Positions 1 through 7,746 of a DNA stretch of 32,701 bases are shown here, one piece after another. The notes beneath the pieces are model-generated. The model saw only the letters and a program-made list of their open reading frames with translations. It was not told the origin of the DNA and did not search any database. The translations under genes and the position numbers were made by a program. Numbering within the stretch: the stretch's first letter is position 1; each line of letters starts with the position of its first letter. This stretch comes from Bacillota bacterium (GTDB taxonomy: Bacteria; Bacillota; Sulfobacillia; RBS10-35; Bu92), in the NCBI GenBank assembly GCA_014896375.1, contig JADBKN010000036.1, positions 1-32,701 on the forward strand, written 5' to 3'.

Positions 1-100
1 CCTCGGCCGCCTGGGGGGCCGGCGCGCGCCGGCGGGCGGCCCGCCCTGCATGGGCGGCCGGCCCGTGGCGAAGCATCCGTCGAGAGGGAGGTCCGTCGCG

Positions 101-370
101 ATGTCGGAAGCGCAGCGGCCTGTCGTCGAAATCGAATACTGCACGTCTTGAGGCTATCTTCAGAGAGCCGTCCGTGCGGCGGCTGAAATCCTCGACGGCA
201 TGGCCAACGAAGTGGCGGAACTGCGGCTGAAGCCGTCCAGCGGCGGGGTGTTCTTCATCCGCGTCGACGGCCGGACGGTGTTCAGCAATAAGGAACGCAT
301 GCGCTTCCCCGTTGAGGGTGAAGCGCTGAAGACGGTCCAGGAGGCCGTGCAATCGGCGGGCGCCTCGTAA
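101..370 (+). CDS. Rdx-family (SelW/SelT/SelH-like) thioredoxin-fold protein, candidate selenoprotein with in-frame UGA
   Basis: Starting at ATG 101, the frame reads 16 codons, a TGA at 149-151, then 72 further codons to TAA 368-370, giving 89 residues if the TGA is decoded. The N-terminus has the Rdx pattern IEYC-T-S-(UGA)-GY, so the TGA sits exactly where CxxC/CxxU family members have the second Cys or Sec. Downstream are the other family landmarks: a helix, then PSSGGVFFIRVDG, TVFSNK and RFP, and a C-terminal helix. A GGGAGG ribosome site at 86-91 lies 9 nt before the ATG. Family members are small redox proteins; the in vivo substrate is unknown. The size fits the family only if TGA is read through. 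Alternatives are a Cys-to-stop mutation or a sequencing error; the protein-like sequence on both sides and the SECIS-like hairpin favour selenocysteine. The gene converges on pdaB, 11 nt away. Confidence 0.75.
149..184 (+). promoter_or_regulatory. Candidate bacterial SECIS element (UGA plus downstream hairpin)
   Basis: After the TGA at 149-151, bases 166-172 (AGCCGTC) pair with 178-184 (GGCGGCT) in a 7-bp stem containing one U-G pair and closing a 5-nt loop CGTGC at 173-177. The loop begins 21 nt after the UGA and has G at its second position. This matches the general bacterial SECIS description: apical loop roughly 16-37 nt from the UGA and a G in the first two loop positions. A competing smaller hairpin (GGCT 152-155 with AGCC 166-169) overlaps it. 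Whether SelB binds is inference. Confidence 0.6.
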
Positions 371-381
371 GCCGCCCGCCC

Positions 382-1176
382 TCACCGCCCCATGTTCGGC
401 TTGTACGGCCGCCCGCGCGGATCCTCCCGCGCGGGCGGCCCGTACTTTAGGAGGTCACCCAGCGGCACGAAACGGTACCCCATGCGCGTGAGCTCCTCGA
501 ACACCGCGGGCAGCGCCGCGGCCGTGGACGGGGCGGAGTCGCTCGCGTGGAAGAGCAACACCGCCCCCGGAAACGCGCCGCGCACCACGCGCGCCGCGAT
601 CGCCGCCGGGTCGCGCTGGATCCAGTCCAGCGAGTCGACGGACCAGATCACCGTCTCCTGCCCCTGCTCCCTGGCGATGCGCACCACGCGGCGGTCGAAG
701 TCGCCGTTCGGCGGCCGGAAGAAGCGCGGCGTCTGGCCGGTGAGGCCGACGAGGATGCGCGCCGCGTCGCTGAGGTTCGCGGCGATCTCCGCCTCGGAGC
801 GCTGGCTCAGGTTGACGTGCGCCTGGCCGTGGCTGGCGATCTCATGCCCGTCGCGCGCGATGCGCCGCACCAGGTCCGGATGCTGCGCCGACCACGGCCC
901 GGAGAGGAAGAAGGTCGCGCGGATGCGGTGATCCCGCAGCACGGCGAGCACGTCCTCCACCGCCTTCGTGCCCCAGCTGATGTCGAAGGTGAGGCCGAGC
1001 ACCTTGTCGGTGGTACGGACGTAGTACATGGGCTGGTCCTCGTCGACGGCCGCCGCGACCGGCCGCGCCTCCCCGCCGGCCGCGCCGTAGCGCGCGCCCG
1101 CCCAGAGGCTCGTCAAGAAGGCCGCGGCCGCCAGGGTGGCGAAGGCCCGCCGAAGAAGCTCCCGCGCCCGGATCAC
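382..1176 (-). CDS. pdaB: PdaB-type polysaccharide deacetylase (NodB/CE4 family)
   Basis: The 264-residue product has an N-terminal membrane or signal segment (about residues 9-26) followed by a NodB domain. Motif 1 is TFDISWG (63-69), motif 2 is SHGQAH (His116 and His120, metal ligands), then RPPNG (154-158), WSVDSLDW (178-185) and LLFH (His210). TFDISWG instead of TFDDG is typical of the sporulation protein PdaB, which keeps the first Asp but not the second. PdaB-like proteins act on peptidoglycan during sporulation; the exact substrate here is inferred. The start is taken as GTG 1176, because GGAGG lies 8 nt upstream; a TTG at 1182 is only 2 nt from that site. It lies 98 nt downstream of the carboxypeptidase gene in the same direction, so the two probably form a cortex-related unit. 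Confidence 0.85.
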   Translation of the reverse strand: MIRARELLRRAFATLAAAAFLTSLWAGARYGAAGGEARPVAAAVDEDQPMYYVRTTDKVLGLTFDISWGTKAVEDVLAVLRDHRIRATFFLSGPWSAQHPDLVRRIARDGHEIASHGQAHVNLSQRSEAEIAANLSDAARILVGLTGQTPRFFRPPNGDFDRRVVRIAREQGQETVIWSVDSLDWIQRDPAAIAARVVRGAFPGAVLLFHASDSAPSTAAALPAVFEELTRMGYRFVPLGDLLKYGPPAREDPRGRPYKPNMGR

Positions 1177-1274
1177 GCGCAACGCCTCCGCCGGATTCTA
1201 CGAGGCGCGTTCCCCCGGTAGAAGCGGCGGGCGAGAAGGATGCGGCGGGGAAAGCGAGGCGGGCGGCCGCGGGA

Positions 1275-2891
1275 TCACTCCCCGCTGCGGTCGGACGGCC
1301 AGCCCCCGCCCCAGGAGGAGCCGCCGCCCCACGCACCGCCGTAGCGCAGCGCGGGGAAGCGGCGGAGCCGGCGGCGCCGCCGGCGCGCCCGGTCCCACGC
1401 GAGGAGCCCCGCCGCGCCTGCCGCGAGCGCGCCGAGGACGACCGCCGCCCGCAGGTGCGGGTGGCGCCGCCCAAAGCGGGTCCAGGCGGGGGCCTTCGCC
1501 ACGTCCGCGGCCGCCACCACCGGCACGCGCGCCATCAGCCGGCCGCCGACCTGCACGCGCGCCTCGCCCACCACCTGCCCGGCCAAGAGCGGCGGCTTCA
1601 GGGACGGCGCCGCCGCCAGCTCCACGCGCACGCCGTCCGTCGCGCCCGCCGCGCGGGGCACGGTGAGCGCCACGGGCGCCGCCGCCCGCACCGGCACCTC
1701 CGTGCGGCGGCCGTCCGGCACCGGCACGGCGCCGAGCTCCGCCTGCGGCCGCAGCGCCACAAGCGTCTCGAAGTTCGCGAAGCCCCAGTCCAGAAGCCTT
1801 GACGCGTCCTGGTAGCGGGCCGCCTCGCTGCGCGCGCAGAGGGTGACCACGATGAGCCGCGTGTCGCCGCGTCGCGCCGTGCCGACGAGGTTGAAGCAGT
1901 CGGAGGCGAAGCCCGTCTTGAGCCCGTCGGCGCCCGGGTAGTCGTGGATGAGGAGCGGGTTCTGGTTGTACTGCGTGATCTCGTTGAACGTGAACTGGCG
2001 CGTGCTGTGGAAGACGAGCGCCTCCGGGTGCGCGTTCAGGTAGTGGCGCGCCAGGCGGGCGAGGTCGGATGCGGCGCTGTAGTGGCCCGGCGCGGGCAGG
2101 CCGTTGGGCGTGACGAAGTGCGTGTGCGCCATGCCGAGCTCCTTCGCGTGCGCGTTCATCGTCTCCACGAAGGCCTCGACGGAGCCGCGCAGACCCTCCG
2201 CCAGCACCACGGTGGCGTCGTTGCCGGAATCGACAGCGACACCGTAGAGAAGGTCCCGCAGCCGCACCTTCATGGAGGGATCGAGGAACATGCTCGAGCC
2301 GCCGGTGCGCCAGGCGCGCACGGACACGGGGAACTCCGCGTCCGGCGAGAGGCGCCCGTCCTCGACGGCGTCGAAGGCGAGGTCCAGCGTCATGAGCTTC
2401 GTCACGCTGGCGGGCGGCAGCTCCTCGTCGGCGTTCTTCTGAAAGAGGATGTCGCCTGTCGTGGCGTCGATGAGGATGGCCGCCTCCGACTGCAGCGAGG
2501 AAGCGTCAAAGGGCTCCGCCGGCGTGAACGGAAGCGGGTGAAGGTCGCTCGCCACGGCGGGGTTCAGGGGGACAGGCAAGGCGCGCGGCACGCGGCCGAA
2601 GGGCGTGTCGACGAGCGCCGCCGCGGCACCCCCGGCGGGCTCCGGACCCGCGGATGTGGTGGCTTGCGGCGAACCCGCGGTTGCGGACGCGGCACCGGCC
2701 TGTGTGGCCGTGGACGCCGACGTGGCACCGGCCTGCGCGGCCGTGGCGGCCGCCGCCCCGCCCGAGGCCGTCGTCACCGCGGCGGCCGGGCGGCCGGCCC
2801 GCGTCCCGCCCGCCTCCCATCTCCATATGAAGGGGAAGGCGGCCAGCAAAAGAAACGCGCCGAGCATCACCCGCGCGCGTCGAGCGCGCAT
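1275..2891 (-). CDS. D-alanyl-D-alanine carboxypeptidase (peptidase S11, DacF/DacB-like)
   Basis: The 538-residue penicillin-binding protein has a membrane/signal segment at about 9-23, an Ala/Thr/Gly-rich linker at 35-92, and an S11 catalytic domain carrying SVTK (Ser162, Lys165), SGN (222-224) and KTG (325-327). A C-terminal beta domain follows, then a second hydrophobic segment (about 480-499), an Arg-rich stretch and a Trp/Gly/Ser-rich tail. The family removes the terminal D-Ala of peptidoglycan stem peptides outside the membrane. At 538 residues it is longer than the usual 380-450 because of the linker and C-terminal membrane anchor. ATG 2891 lacks a close ribosome site: GGGAGGG lies 21 nt upstream and is better spaced for an in-frame CTG at 2906, so the start is uncertain. 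Placement before pdaB suggests a spore cortex role, which is inference. Confidence 0.9.
   Translation of the reverse strand: MRARRARVMLGAFLLLAAFPFIWRWEAGGTRAGRPAAAVTTASGGAAAATAAQAGATSASTATQAGAASATAGSPQATTSAGPEPAGGAAAALVDTPFGRVPRALPVPLNPAVASDLHPLPFTPAEPFDASSLQSEAAILIDATTGDILFQKNADEELPPASVTKLMTLDLAFDAVEDGRLSPDAEFPVSVRAWRTGGSSMFLDPSMKVRLRDLLYGVAVDSGNDATVVLAEGLRGSVEAFVETMNAHAKELGMAHTHFVTPNGLPAPGHYSAASDLARLARHYLNAHPEALVFHSTRQFTFNEITQYNQNPLLIHDYPGADGLKTGFASDCFNLVGTARRGDTRLIVVTLCARSEAARYQDASRLLDWGFANFETLVALRPQAELGAVPVPDGRRTEVPVRAAAPVALTVPRAAGATDGVRVELAAAPSLKPPLLAGQVVGEARVQVGGRLMARVPVVAAADVAKAPAWTRFGRRHPHLRAAVVLGALAAGAAGLLAWDRARRRRRRLRRFPALRYGGAWGGGSSWGGGWPSDRSGE
2691..2746. repeat. 33-bp period repeat in the carboxypeptidase linker
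   Basis: Two 23-bp copies beginning ggcaccggcctg, at 2691-2713 and 2724-2746, differ at two positions and are offset by 33 bp. They encode an 11-residue Ala/Thr/Ser/Gln repeat (around AQAGATSAS and TQAGAASAT) in the low-complexity linker between the membrane segment and the catalytic domain. Copy-number variation would keep the reading frame. Confidence 0.7.
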
Positions 2892-2979
2892 GTTGCGGCG
2901 GTACAGCGCAAACCCTCCCGACGTGTCCAGCCCTTCGCGCGGCGGGACACGGAATCCTTCCCAGCGACGGCGATCCGGC

Positions 2980-3321
2980 TCAGCCGGCCTGCAGGGCCAG
3001 CCCCGCCACCAGAGCGGCGCCCAGCACCACGGCCGCCAGGTTGGAGCGCGTGAGCGCGGCGATGACGAGCGCCGCCACGCCGCCCGCCACGCCCACCCAC
3101 GGCCGGCCGGGCGCCACGTACAGTATGCCCGGCACCACGAGCGCACCCAGCGCCGCCGGCGGCAGCATCTCCAGCCAACGCCGCAGCGCCGGGGGCAGCT
3201 GCGCCGCCCGGCGGGCCAGCCAGAGCGTGGGCAGCGCGCGCGGCAGGTACGTCGCCGCCGCCATCCCGAGGACGATGGTCCACCACTCCAGAGAAGAATA
3301 CGGCGGATGAGGGTGCGTCAT
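2980..3321 (-). CDS. azlD: AzlD family branched-chain amino acid exporter small subunit
   Basis: The 113-residue protein has four hydrophobic segments and the AzlD pattern: an N-terminal segment with TYLPRALP, a second with LPPAALGALVVPGIL, and two short C-terminal segments. AzlD is the small partner of AzlC in an exporter of branched-chain amino acids or analogues in the cytoplasmic membrane. The ATG at 3321 overlaps the azlC stop codon (ATGA, 4-nt overlap), the usual translationally coupled arrangement. The carboxypeptidase start lies 88 nt downstream in the same direction. Substrate is inferred from the family. Confidence 0.88.
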   Translation of the reverse strand: MTHPHPPYSSLEWWTIVLGMAAATYLPRALPTLWLARRAAQLPPALRRWLEMLPPAALGALVVPGILYVAPGRPWVGVAGGVAALVIAALTRSNLAAVVLGAALVAGLALQAG

Positions 3322-4154
3322 CGCGGTGCGCCCTCCCCTCCCCCTTCTCGGGCGGCCGGCTCCCCGTCCGGTCTCGGCAGGTCCGGCGCCCCACCCGGGC
3401 CGGGCGGGGCCGGCGCGAAGGCCGCCCCGGCCGCCGCGGCGAGCGCCATGGACGCGACCACGCCCCAACCCGGCCCCAGGCGCGGCGCGAGCAGCGCGTT
3501 GAGCCCCGCCGCCGCCGCCGCGGCCGCGAGCGCCGCCCTGGAGGCGCGCACCATCGGCCAGAGGAGCGCCAGGAAGAGCGCGTAGAGCCCCACGGTGAAC
3601 GCCGTGCTCACCGCCGGCGGGATGAGCGAGCCCAGCGCGTAGCCGGCCGCCGTCCCCGCGACCCAGCCCCCGTATGCCGTGGCGAAGAGCGCGCCCGCGT
3701 ACGCGGCGCGCAGCGGCAGCCCGCCGCGCGCCACGGCCACGCTGAAAGACTCGTCCGTGATCCCGAAGGAGAGCGCCGCGCCCGCCCAGCGGCTGAGCCC
3801 CGGCTCCCAGCGCGGCGCCAGCCCCGCGCTCATCAAAAAGTGGCGCAGATTCAAAAAGAAGGTCGCCATGACGACGGTCGCCGGCGAGGCCGCGGCGCCC
3901 GCCAGTTGCAGCGCGAGGAACTGGCTGGCGCCCGCGTAGACGAGCGCGGAAAGCCCGAGCGCGGCCGGCGCCGGCCAGCCGCCCGCCGCGGCGAGGGCGC
4001 CGAAGGTGACGGCGACGGGCGCGTACGCCAGCGCCAGCGGCCAGCCGTGCTGCCAGCCGCGACGCGCCGCCGCGGCGGCGCCCGCGTGGGCTGCGTGGGC
4101 CGCGGCGCCGCGTTCCGGCGCATGTCCGGAAATGCGCGGTTCGCCTGTCGTCAT
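3318..4154 (-). CDS. azlC: AzlC family branched-chain amino acid permease
   Basis: A polytopic membrane protein of 278 residues. After a hydrophilic Ala/His-rich leader (about 1-35) come family landmarks: PLALAYAPVAVTFGALA, GLSALVYAGASQFLALQL, FFLNLRHFLMSAGL and SFGITDESFSV. AzlC is the large subunit of a branched-chain amino acid exporter with AzlD, whose start overlaps its stop. ATG 4154 is used; an in-frame TTG lies three codons upstream at 4163, and neither has a strong ribosome site. The C-terminal 35 residues are Pro/Gly-rich and probably cytoplasmic. Upstream is an 18-bp palindrome (4205-4222), which may control this unit and the divergent gene at 4316. Confidence 0.88.
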   Translation of the reverse strand: MTTGEPRISGHAPERGAAAHAAHAGAAAAARRGWQHGWPLALAYAPVAVTFGALAAAGGWPAPAALGLSALVYAGASQFLALQLAGAAASPATVVMATFFLNLRHFLMSAGLAPRWEPGLSRWAGAALSFGITDESFSVAVARGGLPLRAAYAGALFATAYGGWVAGTAAGYALGSLIPPAVSTAFTVGLYALFLALLWPMVRASRAALAAAAAAAGLNALLAPRLGPGWGVVASMALAAAAGAAFAPAPPGPGGAPDLPRPDGEPAAREGGGEGAPR

Positions 4155-4204
4155 GCACCACAAGATAACATCATTGCCGCGTTATCGGCCACGCCGGGCG
4201 GACA

Positions 4205-4222
4205 GGTTAACAGATGTCAACC
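4205..4222. promoter_or_regulatory. 18-bp near-perfect palindrome, candidate operator in divergent intergenic region
   Basis: GGTTAACA-GA-TGTCAACC has two 8-bp arms with a single mismatch. It lies between azlC (leftward, start 4154) and the acidic repeat protein gene (rightward, start 4316). On the minus strand TTAACC (4205-4210) followed 18 nt later by GATAAC (4181-4186) resembles a sigma-A promoter, so a bound regulator would cover the -35 region. The regulator is unknown; Lrp-type control of azl genes is known elsewhere, but this site is not recognisable as an Lrp box. Confidence 0.45.
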
Positions 4223-4315
4223 GCTCACCGGCCGCGCGGCCGAACTCCCATTCGCGAGAGGGGAACGCGGACGGCAACGTCGGTCGCGGTGGCAAATGCA
4301 GTGAGGAGGGATCGC

Positions 4316-5929
4316 ATGCTCGACGACTGGGCCAAACTGGACGCTCGGGCACGCCGAGACCCGCGCCACGAATGGGCCGACGTGCGCTCCGCCTACGGCG
4401 CGCCGAGAGATGCGACCGCCGACGCCACCGTGGACGCCCAGGTGAACCGCGCCTGGCGCCCGTTCGCGGAGAAGAACGACCAGGCGACCGAGGCCGCGGT
4501 CACGCGCGCGCTGACGGCGAATGAGGTGGACCGTGCCGCACCGTTCGCCGCCGGCGCCACGGGCTCCGACGACTTCGGCGGCCAGATGGGCACGGGCCTC
4601 ATGAACGCGGCGTTGGACGGCATCGGCGGCGCGGATGCCCGCTTCGACGGCACCGCGGACGGGCGCACCTTCGAACCCGCGGAGCGCACCGGTGCGGCGC
4701 GCGTGGCCTTCGCCGACGAGTGGAACGTGGATGTCGTCGCGTCGCGCGACAAGCCCGCAGCGGAGGCGCGGGCGGGCCGCATCGGCGACGAGCAGCTCGC
4801 CGCCACCGCCCTCGCGGCGCGCTTGAACGGCTACGGCCCCGCCGGACGACCGCCGGCGCAGGCGGCCGCCCAGATGGCCGGCGGCGCCATCCCGCAGGAG
4901 GTCGCGCAGACCTATGACCGCGGGGACGGCGCACGCTTCCGCACGGCGGAGGAGATCGCGCAAGAGGCGAGGCGCGTCGATGTGGACCTCGCCTCCGCTC
5001 ACGTGGACTTCGCGGACGAACTCGATCCCGCGGCGGCGTGGAATCGGTCCGAAGGGCCGGCCGCGGACCACCCGGCGCCCTCGTTTGGCTTCGCCGCGGC
5101 GGAGACGGGGTTCGACCGCGGCGGCGACGCCGCCGAGGCCGCGCGCCGCGTGAAGGCGCGGAACGCAGCCATCGCCGCGGCGGGGCTGAACGCTGTCGAC
5201 CCGGCCGGTCCCGGCGCGGCGGCCCCGGGTGACGTCCCGGCGGGCGACGCCCTCGTCCCGACCGGCGGCGCGGCCGAGGTCACCACGGCCGGCGCCGTCT
5301 ACGACGCCGGCGACTCGGCGTACGGCGCCACGCGCGTGGGCCGCCTGCCGTGGGACGGCGACCCGAACGCCTTCGCGGCGCCGGGGCAAGCCTCCGGGGC
5401 CCCTGGGCCGAACGCGAACGAGGCGAACGCCTTGGCGGCCGGGACCCACACCCATGCGCGCGCGACGAACGCGCGTGCGGCATCGCCCCACGCCGGCGGC
5501 CGCGCGACCGGCCCCGACCGGCCGGCCGCTGACGTGAGCCTGCGGCCCGCCGAGGACGGCGCCGACCCCGCCGTGCCGGCGGCGCGCGCGGCCGCGCAGG
5601 TGGGTGCCTCCAACAGCAACGTCCCCGCGGCGCCGAGCGGCGCCACGGCCCGCCGTATTGAGGCGGCCGCGGCGCGCAACCACGCCGGCTCCCCGGGCGC
5701 CGCCGGCGCCTGGGCAGCGCGGGCGCCGTGGGCGTCGTTCGCGGAGGAGCTCGCGCCGCACACCGGGCCGAGGAGCGTCGTGCAGTGCGCGCCGCCGCCT
5801 TCCCCATGCCCAGAAGGGCCGGACGAACAGCAGGCCGGCGGCCCAGCGTCGACGAGGCCCAGGACGAGCCCTTCCCGCCCAGGCGACCGGCGGATCCCAC
5901 CCGGAACGAAGACATTGACCAGGGGCGCT
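4316..5929 (+). CDS. Large Ala-rich acidic repeat protein, possibly gamma-type SASP-like; 3' end unresolved
   Basis: ATG 4316 follows GAGGAGG with good spacing, and codon third positions are strongly G/C, so this is a real gene. It encodes a soluble Ala/Gly/Asp/Pro-rich protein without membrane segments. Four spaced sites share F-A-[DE]-[EK]: PFAEKND (about residue 49), AFADEWN (131), DFADELD (231) and SFAEELA (474). The first three continue with Asn/Asp, like the FASETN/FASETD repeats that GPR protease cuts in gamma-type small acid-soluble spore proteins. Stretches such as RRVKARNAA and AAARNHAGS recall the V..N..SA segment of those repeats. Gamma SASPs are normally under 100 residues, so this would be a giant relative; the assignment is a hypothesis. 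The frame stays open to TAG 6497-6499, which would overlap pdp antisense by 570 nt. From about 5765 another frame looks more protein-like, so a frameshift or lost stop is likely. The end given is the pdp boundary, not a stop codon. Confidence 0.6.
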
Positions 5930-7321
5930 TCAGGGCGGCGACGATCGCCCGGAGGCGACCCGGTCGGGTCGAGGAAGGCACCGGGGATCGGAGACGAGGG
6001 CGGGAGAAAGACGCTCTTCCAGCACCTCGTGCACGAGCGGCGGCCGCGGCACCGGCTGCGCCGACAGCGCCAGCGCCGCCTGCAGCGCCGCCGCAGCCGC
6101 CTCCGCGGCCTCCGGCGTGCGCGCATGCACGCGCGCCCAGGGCTCGCCGCGCTCCACGGCGTCGCCCACCTTCTTCGCCAGGACCACGCCGACCGCCGGG
6201 TCGACGGCGTCCTCCTTCCTGCGCCGCCCCGCGCCGAGGGACAGCGCCACCTCCGCCACGCGGAGCGCGTCGAGCCGCGCCACGTATCCCGCCTCCGGCG
6301 CGGCCGCCTCGCGCACGTGCGGCGCCTGAGGCAGGCGCCACGGCTCGTCCACCACGCGCGCGTCCCCGCCTTGGGCGGCGATCATGCGCCGCAAGCGCTC
6401 CGCCGCCGAGCCGTCCCGCAGAAGCCCCTCCAGCCGCCGCCGCGCGGCGGCTGCGTCCTCCCCCGTGGCGAGCGTGACCAGCCGGCCGGCCAGCTCTAGC
6501 GAGAGCTCCACGAGGTCGGCCGGACCCTCGCCGCGCAGGGCGGCGGCGGCTTCCGCCACCTCCAAGGCGTTGCCCACCGCGTATCCGAGGGGCTGGTCCA
6601 TGTTCGAGAGCACCGCCGCCACGCGCCGTCCCAGGCGGCGGCCGAGGTCGATCATCGCCCGCGCGAGCTCCCGCGCGCGGTCGAGCTCGCGGACGAAGGC
6701 GCCGGCGCCCACCTTCACGTCCAGCACGATCACGTCCGCGCCGCCCGCGATCTTCTTCGACATGATGCTGGAGGCGATGAGCGGGAGGCTGTCGACGGTC
6801 GCCGTCACGTCCCGGATGGCATAGAGGCGCTTGTCCGCCGGCACGAGGCGCTCCGTGGCGGCCGCCACCGCCAGGCCCACGCTGCGCACCTGCGCCACGA
6901 AATCGTCGATGCTCAGGGCGCTGCGGAAACCGGGGATGCTTTCCAGCTTGTCGATGGTGCCGCCCGTGTGGCCGAGGCCGCGCCCGGAGAGCTTCGCCAC
7001 CGGCACGCCGGCGGCCGCGGCCAGCGGCGCCGCGACGAGCGTGGCCTTGTCGCCGACGCCGCCGGAGCTGTGCTTGTCCCCCTTGACGCCCGGGATGGAG
7101 GAGAGGTCGACGGTCTCGCCGGAGAGCGCCATCGCATGCGTGAGGACGGCCGTCTCCGTGGGCGAGAGGCCGCGCAGGTAGGCGGCCATGCACCAGGCGG
7201 CCACCTGGTAGTCCGGCACGGCGCCGCTCGCCACTCCTGCGACGAAGCCGCGCAGCGAGGCCTCGTCGTGCTCGCGGCCGTCCCGCTTTTCCGCGATGAA
7301 GCGGACGATGTCGAGGGTCAC
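5930..7321 (-). CDS. pdp: Pyrimidine-nucleoside phosphorylase
   Basis: The 463-residue cytosolic enzyme splits uridine, deoxyuridine or thymidine with phosphate into base and (deoxy)ribose-1-phosphate. Seen here: the phosphate loop KHSSGGVGDK (83-92), the family signature SGRGLGHTGGTIDKLE (112-127), Arg170 in YAIRD, and the base-contacting SSIMSKK segment (184-190). Normal family length is about 433 residues; homology ends near PLVHEVLE (about 435), leaving an unusual 28-residue Pro/Arg/Ser-rich tail that fits the messy junction with the neighbouring gene. The GTG start at 7321 overlaps the cdd stop (GTGA, 4 nt), so cdd and pdp are coupled for pyrimidine salvage: cytidine to uridine, then uridine to uracil. 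Confidence 0.93.
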   Translation of the reverse strand: MTLDIVRFIAEKRDGREHDEASLRGFVAGVASGAVPDYQVAAWCMAAYLRGLSPTETAVLTHAMALSGETVDLSSIPGVKGDKHSSGGVGDKATLVAAPLAAAAGVPVAKLSGRGLGHTGGTIDKLESIPGFRSALSIDDFVAQVRSVGLAVAAATERLVPADKRLYAIRDVTATVDSLPLIASSIMSKKIAGGADVIVLDVKVGAGAFVRELDRARELARAMIDLGRRLGRRVAAVLSNMDQPLGYAVGNALEVAEAAAALRGEGPADLVELSLELAGRLVTLATGEDAAAARRRLEGLLRDGSAAERLRRMIAAQGGDARVVDEPWRLPQAPHVREAAAPEAGYVARLDALRVAEVALSLGAGRRRKEDAVDPAVGVVLAKKVGDAVERGEPWARVHARTPEAAEAAAAALQAALALSAQPVPRPPLVHEVLEERLSPALVSDPRCLPRPDRVASGRSSPP

Positions 7322-7746
7322 GCGCCATCCCCCGGCTTCGCGGCGGCGCCCGCCGTCCCCAGGTGCCCGGCGCCGAACGGCACGGCCAAAAGCTCCTCGA
7401 GGGACCGCACGAGCGGCCGCCCGGCCGCGTCCTCCAGGATCACGGGCAGCCGCGGGTTGAATTCGAGCAGGAACTGCAGGCAGGCGCCGCAGGGCGGGCA
7501 GGGGGCGGCCCGCTCGGCGACGACGGCGACCGCGCGGAAGTCCCGCACGCCCTCGGACACCGCCTTCACCGCGGCCGTGCGCTCCGCGCAGATGGTGAGC
7601 CCGTAGGAGGCGTTCTCGACGTTCACGCCCTGGAAGACGCGGCCGTCGCCCGTGAGGAGCGCCGCACCCACAGGAAAGCGCGAGTAGGGCACGTACGCGC
7701 GGCGCGCGGCGTCGCGGGCCGCCTCCACCGGCTCCGAGATCTCCAC
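7318..7746 (-). CDS. cdd: Cytidine deaminase
   Basis: The 142-residue homotetrameric-type enzyme hydrolyses cytidine or deoxycytidine to uridine or deoxyuridine. The zinc site is complete: Cys53 and Glu55 in TICAERTA, and Cys86 and Cys89 in CPPCGACLQ. AYVPYSRFPVGAAL and NVENASYG form the substrate pocket. GTG 7746 is chosen because homology starts within a few residues of it (EISEPVEAARDA), but no ribosome site is visible and the frame is open far upstream, so the start is provisional. The stop overlaps the pdp GTG. The tail after residue 125 is Gly/Ala-rich. Upstream lies an unassigned region, so no promoter can be named. Confidence 0.92.
   Translation of the reverse strand: MEISEPVEAARDAARRAYVPYSRFPVGAALLTGDGRVFQGVNVENASYGLTICAERTAAVKAVSEGVRDFRAVAVVAERAAPCPPCGACLQFLLEFNPRLPVILEDAAGRPLVRSLEELLAVPFGAGHLGTAGAAAKPGDGA

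Noticed and set aside
101-151. A 16-codon peptide ending at TGA 149
   Set aside because: The frame continues with clear Rdx-family sequence after the TGA, so a short peptide is less likely than read-through.
4217-5761. Long leftward open frame (514 codons)
   Set aside because: Arg/Gly/His-rich antisense shadow of the acidic protein; no ribosome site and no family features.
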